Shown: positions 44,705 to 53,132 of the stretch, piece after piece
How the letters are laid out: each line of letters starts with the position of its first letter
How positions within the stretch are numbered: position 1 is the stretch's first letter
NCBI GenBank assembly: GCA_963666805.2
Contig: CAXXWR010000006.1
Location: 248,001-312,000 of the forward strand
DNA from: Fusibacter sp963666805
Lineage (GTDB): Bacteria; Bacillota; Clostridia; Peptostreptococcales; Acidaminobacteraceae
Direction: 5' to 3'
Length of the DNA: 64,000 bases
Translations under genes and position numbers: made by a program
The notes under the pieces: model-generated
What the model saw: the letters and a program-made list of their open reading frames with translations, nothing else
Told to the model about the DNA's origin: nothing
Database searches by the model: none

Positions 44705-45844
44705 TTACTTCAATTCTGATCCGCCGATTACCATACGTTGTACTTCACTTGTACCTTCGTAGATTTCAGTGATCTTAGCGTCTCTCATCATTCTTTCTAC
44801 CGGATATTCTCTAGTATATCCATAGCCACCAAATAATTGAACAGCTTTGGTAGTCACTTCCATTGCCACTTCTGCAGTAAACAGTTTAGCCATTGCAGCA
44901 TCAACAGAGAAAGGTAATTTTTGACCTTTTTTGTCTGCAGCTGAATAAACCAAAAATCTTGCAGCTTCAATTTTAGTTTTCATGTCTGCGATTTGGAATT
45001 GAGTATTTTGGAATTTAGCAATTGATCTTCCGAATTGTTTTCTTTCTTTTGTATACTTAACAGCTTCGTTGTACGCACCTTGAGCTATCCCTAAAGCTTG
45101 AGCTGCGATACCAATTCTACCACCATCAAGTGTTTTCATAGCGATTTTGAATCCTTTACCTTCAGCACCTAAAAGGTTTTCTGCAGGTACTTTACAGTTT
45201 TCAAAGATGAGCTCACAAGTTGCAGAACCTCTGATACCCATTTTCGCTTCTTTTTTACCAATGCTGAATCCTTCGAATTCTTTTTCTACGATAAATGCAG
45301 AAATTCCTCTCGTTCCTTTTGAACGATCAGTCATTGCCATAACAATGTAAGTATCTGCATAACCAGCATTTGTAATAAAGATTTTGCTACCATTTAAGAT
45401 GTAATAGTCACCCTCTTTTACGGCAGTTGTTTGTTGCATACTTGCATCTGTACCAGCACCTGGTTCAGTTAAACCAAAAGCGCCTAATTTTTCACCTTTA
45501 GCAAGTGGTACAAGATATTTTTGTTTTTGTTCTTCTGTACCAAATTCATAAATAGGTGTTGCACATAAAGATGTGTGTGCAGACAATACAACTGAAGTTG
45601 TAGCACATGCTACTGCCAATTCTTCAACAGCGTTGACATATTGCCAGTAAGTACCGCCAGCTCCACCGTATTCTCTAGGAAATGGAATACCCATCATACC
45701 TAGTTTTTGCATTTTTTTCACGGTTTCCATAGGAAACTCTTCTTTTTCGTCGACTTCTGCTGCGATTGGTTCAACTTCATTTTTTGTGAAGTCTCTGAAC
45801 AATTCACGCATCATAATGTCTTCATCTGTTAGTTTAAACTGCAT
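44705..45844 (-). CDS. Acyl-CoA dehydrogenase (butyryl-CoA dehydrogenase type)
   Basis: FAD enzyme of 379 aa that reduces crotonyl-CoA to butyryl-CoA or does the reverse. It has the A-F-G-L-T-E-P-G-A-G-T-D-A flavin-binding motif, F-I-T-N-A-G-Y, Q-L-F-G-G-Y-G-Y-T-R-E-Y-P, and the catalytic base Glu363 in I-Y-E-G-T-S-E. With etfBA downstream it forms the classic bcd-etfBA unit. The rest of a butyrate operon (crt, hbd, thl) is not here. In this genome it could serve Kal-derived crotonyl-CoA. Confidence 0.94.
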   Translation of the reverse strand: MQFKLTDEDIMMRELFRDFTKNEVEPIAAEVDEKEEFPMETVKKMQKLGMMGIPFPREYGGAGGTYWQYVNAVEELAVACATTSVVLSAHTSLCATPIYEFGTEEQKQKYLVPLAKGEKLGAFGLTEPGAGTDASMQQTTAVKEGDYYILNGSKIFITNAGYADTYIVMAMTDRSKGTRGISAFIVEKEFEGFSIGKKEAKMGIRGSATCELIFENCKVPAENLLGAEGKGFKIAMKTLDGGRIGIAAQALGIAQGAYNEAVKYTKERKQFGRSIAKFQNTQFQIADMKTKIEAARFLVYSAADKKGQKLPFSVDAAMAKLFTAEVAMEVTTKAVQLFGGYGYTREYPVERMMRDAKITEIYEGTSEVQRMVIGGSELK

Positions 45845-45914
45845 TTTTCTCCCTCCATCTTGTTAAACTTTTAACTTTTTCGAGCAAAAAAATAAAAATC
45901 ATCCCCATGGCATT

Positions 45915-45923
45915 ATTGTAACA
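45915..45923 (-). promoter_or_regulatory. Candidate promoter of the acyl-CoA dehydrogenase operon
   Basis: TGT-TACAAT on the minus strand, with a weak -35 (CTTACA at 18 bp). It would give a leader of about 65 nt. The remaining spacer (to 46011) shows nothing else. Confidence 0.4.
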
Positions 45924-46011
45924 CGAAGTGACGATTTTTGTAAGGTTCTTTTTGTAAATATTCTATGGTCTATCAAGTGAGTTATCATTTTATAAGAAAA
46001 TTGACCCAAAA

Positions 46012-46431
46012 TTATGAAAATTTGTATTTGAGCAAGAGTAAAACAGCCACAAGAACAATGAGAATCAAAGTCAATCGTCTTATGGTGACTGTTTTTGGGT
46101 TTTTAGGATATCTTTCTTTATAAAAAGCATCATTCTTATAATGTAGACTTTTATCAAAGACATGGTAGTCTTCATAAGGGGTTGTAAAAACACCCATCAC
46201 ATTTGAATCCATATAATCTTTTGCAACCTCAGCATCTTTCATTGGCACATAGAGTGAATAACCATGCGTTTCTTCAATGACTTGAGTTCGGATGTGATAG
46301 TGACCTAATTCAATTTCAATTTGTAAGTAATCATTCTCATTCTTTCTTCCATTTGCAATACATTGCCACTTATAGAGTTTATCGTATCGACTGGTTGAAT
46401 CGCCTGAATGATGGATTAAATTATATTTCAT
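46012..46431 (-). CDS. Hypothetical tail-anchored protein in the ABC operon
   Basis: The 139-aa protein has a soluble part with beta-strand character (residues 1-110), a basic patch (K-N-P-K-T-V-T-I-R-R) and one C-terminal membrane helix (L-I-L-I-V-L-V-A-V-L-L-L-L) ending in K-Y-K-F-S, so the bulk faces the cytoplasm if tail-anchored. It overlaps the ABC permease gene by 11 nt and is therefore probably co-translated with the transporter. I do not recognise the family. Confidence 0.7.
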   Translation of the reverse strand: MKYNLIHHSGDSTSRYDKLYKWQCIANGRKNENDYLQIEIELGHYHIRTQVIEETHGYSLYVPMKDAEVAKDYMDSNVMGVFTTPYEDYHVFDKSLHYKNDAFYKERYPKNPKTVTIRRLTLILIVLVAVLLLLKYKFS

Positions 46432-47161
46432 GTTTAGTCACCTTTTTTAATAAATAATCAACGCCTACAGCAATGACAATGGTTATAAGTGCCCATGCAA
46501 AAACCTTTTCTGTCTCAATATTGATTTTAGCCATCTGAAAATGACGACCAATAGACCCTTTAGTCTGGCTCAAGACTTCTGAAGCAATGACGACTTTAAG
46601 TGCTAAATTTGCCACAGATGTAAGACTCGCTTCTAAATACGTTCTAATAGAAGGTAAATAGATTGCTTTCATTTTTTTCATAACAGAAAGTTGATAAATA
46701 TGTGCCATTTCTAGCCATTTCTTATCAACATGATCAATCCCTTCGAGGACATTGGTATAAACAATAGGAAACGTCACGAGAAAGGTAACAAAAATTGGTG
46801 CTAGTGAACTAGACATCCAAAGTACAACATAAACGATGATTACTATGGTAGGTAGTGTTCTTACTATAAGTAAAATAGGCTTCAAAAAGTACCTCATAGA
46901 GGCAAAAAAATGTGAAATAATTGCCAAACTTATTCCCAATATAAAACTAATGAATATACAGATTAAGACTCTCATCAGCGTCCCTAAAATGACGCCATAG
47001 GTTGCTGGTGTCACCAACAATTGTCCTGTTGCTTTAACAACTACCCATGGTGTTGGCAAAATATAGCTTTTATCGATAAAAAGTGCAAATCCCCACCACA
47101 AAAGGATGAGGAATGCACAAGATACCAAAAGCATTTTTCTATTGGAAATAGAATCCTTCAT
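46421..47161 (-). CDS. ABC transporter permease (SsuC/TauC/ThiX type)
   Basis: Inner-membrane permease of 246 aa with about six helices. The cytoplasmic coupling loop that meets the ATPase reads W-L-E-M-A-H-I-Y-Q-L, a degenerate E-A-A motif. The family includes taurine, sulfonate, nitrate and HMP importers. It overlaps the binding-protein gene by 23 nt. Substrate not predictable; no riboswitch precedes the operon. Confidence 0.88.
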   Translation of the reverse strand: MKDSISNRKMLLVSCAFLILLWWGFALFIDKSYILPTPWVVVKATGQLLVTPATYGVILGTLMRVLICIFISFILGISLAIISHFFASMRYFLKPILLIVRTLPTIVIIVYVVLWMSSSLAPIFVTFLVTFPIVYTNVLEGIDHVDKKWLEMAHIYQLSVMKKMKAIYLPSIRTYLEASLTSVANLALKVVIASEVLSQTKGSIGRHFQMAKINIETEKVFAWALITIVIAVGVDYLLKKVTKHEI

Positions 47162-48254
47162 CTGGTATTGAACCTCCTATAGATTCCGGAGATGCCTCAA
47201 GTAATAAATTAAAGAGTGTATCAAGGTCTGCTTTAGAATCACTTGCACTCACGTGTTTAATATTAAGTCCAGGCATCGCTTTTTTAACAATAGCAGCTGG
47301 CGTTCCGCCTAAATCTTCTGAATACTGTCCTGCTTGGTCTGGATTAGCATTCACCCAGTCACAAGACGTTTCAAGTTCGCTAACAAAAGCATTTACAACG
47401 TCTGGATGTTCTTCAATTAAACTTTGCTTAACGAAAAGACCTGCTTGTGGAAAACCACCTGTCGTGCCTGTCGCTTCGCTGTATTCTTTTTGGAAATCAA
47501 AAAGCACTTTATAAGAAACATCTTTAGTGCTGACAACAGAAAGAACAGGTTCTGGCATAATTGTAATCGCTGATTTTCCTGAAAGGAATGTTGGAGCAAT
47601 TTCAGTCGCCCCTGCTAAATAAATCAAATTCATATCAGTGTCAGGATTAAGTCCATTAGCTGTCGCCAAGTATCTAAAGATCAAGTCAGGAACAAGTCCT
47701 TGTCCAATCATATAGACATCTTTCCCCTTTAAATCATCCCATGTTGCAAGGCTTTCATCTGATGTAATCATGTAAAGATTACCGTGTGTATTCACACTTG
47801 CAAGTTCATAAGGAACACCTTTATTATAAAGTTTAGCAGCAAGGTTAGTTGGAACAATAGCAAAATCTGCTTCTTCATTCATAATCTGTCCTGCTAATAA
47901 ATCAGTTGCGTTAAGTGATGTATATTCTATACTCACGTTATCACCTAAAGAAGGTTGTTCTTCAATCATTTTTAACATAGCAATTGTTGTTGCTCCCTCT
48001 GGCGCTATGGCTTTGAGATTCAATGGCTCAGCGAATGTATCATCCTCGTCTGCCTGTGTTTCTCCAGCTTGACCGTCGGCTGATGAGTCATCTGCTGATG
48101 GATCAACCGACGATTGGTTGTCTTCCGCTTGATTCGTGTTTGTATTTCCCGCATTATCTGATGCTGCTGGGGTGTCAGCACTTTGACTCCCACAACCCGC
48201 TAACAAGAGCATCATTACAATTAATAATAAACTCATACTTTTTTTAACTGACAT
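47139..48254 (-). CDS. ABC transporter substrate-binding lipoprotein
   Basis: The 371-aa lipoprotein has a lipobox L-L-A-G-C at residues 17-21, an acidic Ser/Asp/Gln-rich linker of about 50 residues, then a two-lobe fold of the NMT1/SsuA type (A-P-E-G-A-T-T-I-A-M-L near residue 83; L-P-typical D-L-K-G-K-D-V-Y-M-I-G-Q-G; late S-E-L-E-T-S-C-D-W-V). It captures the substrate outside and hands it to the permease encoded next. Confidence 0.87.
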   Translation of the reverse strand: MSVKKSMSLLLIVMMLLLAGCGSQSADTPAASDNAGNTNTNQAEDNQSSVDPSADDSSADGQAGETQADEDDTFAEPLNLKAIAPEGATTIAMLKMIEEQPSLGDNVSIEYTSLNATDLLAGQIMNEEADFAIVPTNLAAKLYNKGVPYELASVNTHGNLYMITSDESLATWDDLKGKDVYMIGQGLVPDLIFRYLATANGLNPDTDMNLIYLAGATEIAPTFLSGKSAITIMPEPVLSVVSTKDVSYKVLFDFQKEYSEATGTTGGFPQAGLFVKQSLIEEHPDVVNAFVSELETSCDWVNANPDQAGQYSEDLGGTPAAIVKKAMPGLNIKHVSASDSKADLDTLFNLLLEASPESIGGSIPDEGFYFQ

Positions 48255-48256
48255 TT

Positions 48257-48931
48257 TTAAATTTCCTCCATCACTTCTTTTGTCATTATCGCCTTTGCTT
48301 CTACGGTCATCTTTCTAGGCGTTGTCACCACAATTTCTTTGACTATCCTGGTGGGATTGCCCCCCACTAGAATGATACGGTCAGCCATTTTAAGTGCTTC
48401 CTCTATATCATGTGTCACCATTATGATAGCGTTATGGTACGTTTGCCATAGATCAAGTAAAGATTCAATCATAGCTTTTTTTAATTTAATATCAACTGAT
48501 TTAAAGGGTTCATCCATTAATAACAAATGCGGTTGATATGCATAGGCTCTTGCAATTGACACCCGCTGTCGCATTCCCCCACTCAACTCATCAGGCATTT
48601 TGTCACCTGAATCCGTCAGAGACATCATTTCAAGATAAGTGTTAATGGCTTGATCAGAAAGGTTATCATTTACGAGTGCAATATTGTCTTTAGCTGTTAA
48701 CCAAGGGAGCAATCGGTCTTCTTGAAAAACATAGGCCATTCTTTTAAAGTGATTTTTTAAATGCCCTTGATCTGGAGACTCTATTCCTGCAATCATTCTG
48801 AGAAGGGTTGTTTTTCCCGCACCAGATTTTCCTAAGATACAGACAATCTCACTTTGATTGACACGAAGATTGATATCGTTTAGGATACATTTGCCTCCAT
48901 ATGATTTGTTCAAATGACTTATTTCTAACAT
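48257..48931 (-). CDS. ABC transporter ATPase (SsuB/TauB type)
   Basis: The 224-aa ATPase has Walker A G-K-S-G-A-G-K-T-T, the signature L-S-G-G-M-R-Q-R, Walker B H-L-L-L-M-D-E-P-F, and the switch His in V-T-H-D. The F-Q-E-D-R-L-L-P-W Q-loop is typical of sulfonate/nitrate/thiamine-precursor importers. I chose the ATG at 48931 (GGGGGT 4-5 nt upstream) over the reading from 48967. It is the first gene of the four-gene unit ATPase-binding protein-permease-hypothetical. Confidence 0.92.
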   Translation of the reverse strand: MLEISHLNKSYGGKCILNDINLRVNQSEIVCILGKSGAGKTTLLRMIAGIESPDQGHLKNHFKRMAYVFQEDRLLPWLTAKDNIALVNDNLSDQAINTYLEMMSLTDSGDKMPDELSGGMRQRVSIARAYAYQPHLLLMDEPFKSVDIKLKKAMIESLLDLWQTYHNAIIMVTHDIEEALKMADRIILVGGNPTRIVKEIVVTTPRKMTVEAKAIMTKEVMEEI

Positions 48932-48967
48932 TTTTACCCCCGTTAACTCTATACCAAATTCTAGCAC

Positions 48968-48998
48968 AAAAAAAAGACAGCAACAACTGCACTGTCTT
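48968..48998 (-). terminator. Terminator upstream of the ABC operon
   Basis: AAGACAG/CTGTCTT stem with a T-run on the minus strand. It ends transcription from the 49027-49521 gene just before the ABC operon. Confidence 0.8.
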
Positions 48999-49026
48999 AT
49001 TTTTTTAATTAAAAATAGTTAGCCTT

Positions 49027-49521
49027 CTATAAGTTGACCACTTGATTCATATGATCATTTTCAATCTTAATGACTTCTAAGTAAACAATTTGATTGTCTG
49101 AAATAACATTTTTATCTATGAGCATTTCATGCTTTTCAATCATTGATGCCATTTGGTCAATGGTCCAGTACTGTCTAATGCCTACGCCTGACATCTTCAT
49201 CTTAAATTGGTTAATCCAACTGGATACAGGATGATCTTTCACCCATTGGTAAAAAGAAAAGTAGATTTTGCCATTGCGTTTGAGAATACGTCTCGCTTCA
49301 GCAATAAAATGTTCTGGCGATTCATCATCATTGAGCAAATGACTGACAATAATCTTATCAATGCTTTCATCATCAATTGCCAAGGGACTATCCTCTATTT
49401 CTAATACTTTCAGAAGCTCTTGACCCTTATAAAGTTTTGCTTGATGACGTCCACACTTTAAAACCACTTCTATGGGTGATATGTTTTTGGGCATGATGTC
49501 ATTTGTCCATTTTATCGCCAT
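49027..49521 (-). CDS. Degenerate methyltransferase-like protein
   Basis: The 164-aa protein's middle (S-I-D-K-I-I-V-S-H-L-L-N-D-D-E-S-P-E ... A-R-R-I-L-K-R-N-G-K-I-Y-F-S) matches the post-motif part of class I SAM methyltransferases of the Methyltransf_11 type. The N-terminal glycine-rich SAM-binding loop is missing, replaced by a short V-V-L-K-C-G-R-H region. It could be a non-catalytic relative or a protein that lost its N-terminus; no upstream in-frame remnant is visible. Neighbours give no hint. Confidence 0.65.
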   Translation of the reverse strand: MAIKWTNDIMPKNISPIEVVLKCGRHQAKLYKGQELLKVLEIEDSPLAIDDESIDKIIVSHLLNDDESPEHFIAEARRILKRNGKIYFSFYQWVKDHPVSSWINQFKMKMSGVGIRQYWTIDQMASMIEKHEMLIDKNVISDNQIVYLEVIKIENDHMNQVVNL

Positions 49522-49711
49522 GGTTTACCCTTTCTTCATGTAACTTTATCTCTCAATATTATTGTCTCTTTTATACTTAAAGATAAACTAACACACCCAA
49601 AGTACCATTGCAATTAATAGAATGTTAAATCCATTGTAACTTTTTTTAATATTTATACTTAATTGTTAATTTTTTGATATATCTTCCCGAAGCATCTCGT
49701 CAGTCCTTCTT

Positions 49712-50191
49712 TTAGATGTTTTCAGGATTTTTCTTGTAATAAATTCTTTCAGCTGTCTCTTTTGTTCTACTAATATGAGCATCTATTTCTTCAAGACTGT
49801 TCAATATAACATCCATTTCTTCTTTTGGCACGTTATAATAAAGAAATAAATCTTCAAATTTTCTGACAGACTGTGTGAGACGTCTATTGATTTCAATAAA
49901 TTCATCAATATTATGACTGCGATTAGCATTCTTAAATTGATCCAGATCAATTTCAATCACGTCAATCACATCTTGTTCCTTTTCAAACTCTCTTAAAGCC
50001 AATGGATAGGGTTTAATTCGCTCTAAAAAGTATTTTCCCTTTTTGTTTACATTGTAACTATAAGCAACATCGTATTCATCCATATGGAACACAACAAAAC
50101 ACATTTTGGAATTGATCACTTTAACATCTGCGCCCATTTGTCTGAGTCGCATGGTGTGTTCTAATACTTCTGCATTAACGAGTTTTCTCAT
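49712..50191 (-). CDS. Hypothetical protein, 159 aa
   Basis: Soluble protein with an N-terminal alpha/beta part (residues 1-75, including I-N-S-K-M-C-F-V-V-F-H-M-D-E-Y-D-V-A-Y) and a helical, charged C-terminal half with coiled-coil character (residues about 85-155). It starts 30 nt downstream of the NhaD/ArsB-type transporter stop and may share its transcript. I do not recognise the family, and there is no membrane helix or metal motif. Confidence 0.6.
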   Translation of the reverse strand: MRKLVNAEVLEHTMRLRQMGADVKVINSKMCFVVFHMDEYDVAYSYNVNKKGKYFLERIKPYPLALREFEKEQDVIDVIEIDLDQFKNANRSHNIDEFIEINRRLTQSVRKFEDLFLYYNVPKEEMDVILNSLEEIDAHISRTKETAERIYYKKNPENI

Positions 50192-50220
50192 ATTGCATCA
50201 ACCTTCCTTCAACCGTAATC

Positions 50221-51516
50221 TTAAACATAAAAGATAATTAAATACGCGCTTGAAACAATTATTGATAAAAGCATTAATGGAAAGCCTACTTTCATGTAAT
50301 CCATAAATGAAAGCTTATGTCCATGCCTTGACAGCATTCCCGACACAATAACATTGGCTGAAGCACCTACAAGTGTTCCATTGCCACCTAAACAAGCACC
50401 TAAAGCAAGCGCCCACCACAGTGGCGTCAAGGTTATGCCTGACATAGCTCCCATGCTTTTAATCAGTGGAATCATGGTTGCGACAAACGGTATGTTATCA
50501 AGGAAAGACGACGCAAGCGCCGATACCCAAAGAATAACCATCGTTGTGAGTAAAACATCTCCTTTGGTTAAAGACAATAATTTGTCTGCAAGGAAGGTCA
50601 TCACTCCGACTTCTTCTAAAGCACCCACCAATATGAAGAGTGATAAAAAGAAAAAAATAGTTGGCCATTCAATTTCAATAAACACATCTTCTACGTCAAC
50701 TTTACTAATCAGCAGTAAAATCGCCGCAAAGAAAAGCGCCACTGTTGCAGATTCATATCCCAACGTTTGATGCAACACAAATCCTAAAATAGTAAAAAAT
50801 AAAACAGTAAGGCTCTTTTTAAGGAGAACCTTATCTTTAATTGCCAGTTTTTCATCCATCATTAAAATCTTTTGTTTGTTTTTTTCCTCACAGTGGTAGG
50901 CTTTTTTAAAAATAAACTTAAACGTCACCATTGTGAGCAGATAAATAACCACAACAACCGGTGCTAGGTTGACTATAAAGTCCATAAATCCCATACCTGT
51001 TGCACTACCTATCATAATATTAGGTGGATCACCAATCAAAGTTGCCGTACCACCAATATTGGCAATCAAAATTTCTGGAACGAGAAACGGAATGGGATTC
51101 AGCTCCAAAGAGTCTGTAATAACAAGTGTTACAGGGACGATCAAAAGAATCGTCGTCACATTGTCAAGCAAGGCTGACGCCACTGCCGTTATAACGGTAA
51201 ATGATACGAGGATTTTCCACGGATCTCCTTTTGACATCTTGGCTGCTTTAATGGCAACATATTCAAAGATCCCACTTCTTTTCATAATGTTGACAATAAT
51301 CATCATTCCTACAAGCAAACCAATCGTATTGAAATCCACATGCTCAAACGCCTGCTCTTGTCCCTCAACATTAAGAACAAGCATCAAAAATGCCCCTACC
51401 ATAGCCACAGCTGTTCGATTGAGCTTCTCTGACATAATTATCAGATAGGTGACTGTGAACACACCTACAGCTAGTACTAATTGATTTTGTAACAATTCAC
51501 ACACTTCCCAAATCAT
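50221..51516 (-). CDS. NhaD/ArsB-family ion transporter
   Basis: Membrane protein of about 430 aa with about 11-12 helices of the ion transporter superfamily. Two inverted motifs are seen: D-N-V-T-T-I-L-L-I-V-P with G-G-T-A-T-L-I-G-D-P-P-N-I, and D-N-I-P-F-V-A-T-M-I-P with G-G-N-G-T-L-V-G-A-S-A-N. These are the tip-helix motifs of NhaD, ArsB and P-protein transporters; Na+/H+ exchange or anion export are both possible. The start is uncertain: no good ribosome site precedes the ATGs at 51516 or 51534, and a TTG at 51495 follows a GGGAAG. Confidence 0.85.
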   Translation of the reverse strand: MIWEVCELLQNQLVLAVGVFTVTYLIIMSEKLNRTAVAMVGAFLMLVLNVEGQEQAFEHVDFNTIGLLVGMMIIVNIMKRSGIFEYVAIKAAKMSKGDPWKILVSFTVITAVASALLDNVTTILLIVPVTLVITDSLELNPIPFLVPEILIANIGGTATLIGDPPNIMIGSATGMGFMDFIVNLAPVVVVIYLLTMVTFKFIFKKAYHCEEKNKQKILMMDEKLAIKDKVLLKKSLTVLFFTILGFVLHQTLGYESATVALFFAAILLLISKVDVEDVFIEIEWPTIFFFLSLFILVGALEEVGVMTFLADKLLSLTKGDVLLTTMVILWVSALASSFLDNIPFVATMIPLIKSMGAMSGITLTPLWWALALGACLGGNGTLVGASANVIVSGMLSRHGHKLSFMDYMKVGFPLMLLSIIVSSAYLIIFYV

Positions 51517-51697
51517 TATTTCGTCATGTAGCATGACACATTTTATCCTACTCTTAACCTGTCTAAAAATCAAGTCAAAGTCAGGAATTTAACATTTCAT
51601 AACCTAAATTGATGCTTAATGACACAGGTTCGTCACACTAATGATATATAATAGAGGTAAGATTTACGACGACGCAATAATGTTAGGAGCTGACAAA

Positions 51698-53056
51698 ATG
51701 AAATTTAGATCCATACTCATGACAATGAGCCTTGCCTTTTTAATCACTGGATGTGGTCATTCGCTTGTTAACGATCAAGCAAGTTCTTTACCCACTGATG
51801 CTATAGAGACCACCCCCAATACTAAACAAGATATCACTGGCAACATTGAAGATTCCGCTTCTGATATACCTGCACTTGTCAATCAGCACGATGAAAGCCA
51901 AGAAACTTTTTATGATTATTCTGCTGACTATGCTCTGATTGATAATCCAGAATCCAATATGACTTATAATAATATCAACGAAGCCATTATTAAAGAAATT
52001 AACGCCAAGACCTCTTCGCTCTATGCACAAGCACAAAGTGCTTTTGCTTCTACACCCAACGAAGAAAAAGAGGACTTTGTGACTTATACACTTCAGACAA
52101 GTGGAGAAAGTATCTTTATCAACACCCACGTCATTAGCTACAAAATCCATTTTGCTTATCAAAGTTTTGGAGATCATCCTATAGATGAAAATCTCTATCT
52201 CAATTACGATTTAAATTCTGGTCAAGTTTTAACATTAGACCAACTTATTGATAAAAGCGAACTAGAAGAGCGTCTTGAAGAATATACAAACGATCAATTT
52301 GAAATCACCAGTGATTTAGATACCCTTTCTTTTGATCAATTTTACTTTGATGATGCTTCACAATTAAAATTACTCATTTCATCTTACGTTTTATCAAGCA
52401 ATCAAACTGAAGCGCTCACTGTTCCTTTATCCATTAACAGCGATGCTTTTACCTCTCCCGTTATAGGAACTTCAGTAAAAGCTAAAAATTTGAATTCGGC
52501 CAGAGATGCCTATGATATTTCCATTATTTATCCTGAACTCGTCAACTCTAATGGTATTTATCCAACTATTAATCAAGTGATTGAAGCTGATATCCTCGCT
52601 TTCCAAGATGAAAGTATTCAAATGGCAAAACAAGATCATGAAGAACAGAATACTAATGCAAATGTCTTCTTGCGACCTTATCAGTTTTCAACAGATTACA
52701 CCGTCTACACCAATACCAATAAAGTCTTAAGCCTTGGAATACTCTATTATCAATATACCGGTGGCGCACATGGGATGAATTGGGAAGTATTTTACAATTA
52801 CGATGTCAAAACAGGTCAAGTTCTGACACTTGCAGATTTATTTGAAAAGGGATTTGATTATCAAACTTATATCAATGATCAAATTTATCAAAAGCTTTCT
52901 GAGAATGATCCTTACAATGCCTTTACATTTGAAGGCATTGCCAAAGATCAAGCTTTTTATATAGAAGGTAATGAATTGGTGATTTATTTTTCACCTTATG
53001 AAATCGCACCTTATGTAGCTGGTGCACCAACCTTTAGAATTCCTCTCCCGGAATAG
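51698..53056 (+). CDS. Lipoprotein with repeated DUF3298/DUF4163-type domains
   Basis: The 452-aa lipoprotein has lipobox L-I-T-G-C near residue 18 and a Thr/Asp/Glu-rich linker of about 50 residues. Two related halves follow, each with an S-Y-x-I-H-F/Y-Q-Y region and the phrase D-x-x-x-G-Q-V-L-T-L. The second half contains G-G-A-H-G, the mark of DUF3298 domains (as in RsiV and PdaC-like proteins). It lies outside the membrane and probably binds a wall or lysozyme-like ligand, but there is no enzyme motif. AGGAG lies 8 nt from the ATG. It is a single gene with its own terminator. Confidence 0.8.
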   Translation: MKFRSILMTMSLAFLITGCGHSLVNDQASSLPTDAIETTPNTKQDITGNIEDSASDIPALVNQHDESQETFYDYSADYALIDNPESNMTYNNINEAIIKEINAKTSSLYAQAQSAFASTPNEEKEDFVTYTLQTSGESIFINTHVISYKIHFAYQSFGDHPIDENLYLNYDLNSGQVLTLDQLIDKSELEERLEEYTNDQFEITSDLDTLSFDQFYFDDASQLKLLISSYVLSSNQTEALTVPLSINSDAFTSPVIGTSVKAKNLNSARDAYDISIIYPELVNSNGIYPTINQVIEADILAFQDESIQMAKQDHEEQNTNANVFLRPYQFSTDYTVYTNTNKVLSLGILYYQYTGGAHGMNWEVFYNYDVKTGQVLTLADLFEKGFDYQTYINDQIYQKLSENDPYNAFTFEGIAKDQAFYIEGNELVIYFSPYEIAPYVAGAPTFRIPLPE

Positions 53057-53067
53057 AAAAAGGCATC

Positions 53068-53112
53068 AAAAAAAGCTTCAACTGACAACGCGTAGTCAGT
53101 TGAAGCTTTTTT
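53068..53112 (+). terminator. Strong bidirectional terminator
   Basis: Sixteen-pair stem (AAAAGCTTCAACTGAC and its complement) with an 8-nt loop and T-runs on both strands, between the lipoprotein gene and the converging MATE gene. Confidence 0.93.
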
Positions 53113-53132
53113 AATACCCAACAAAGCATTTT

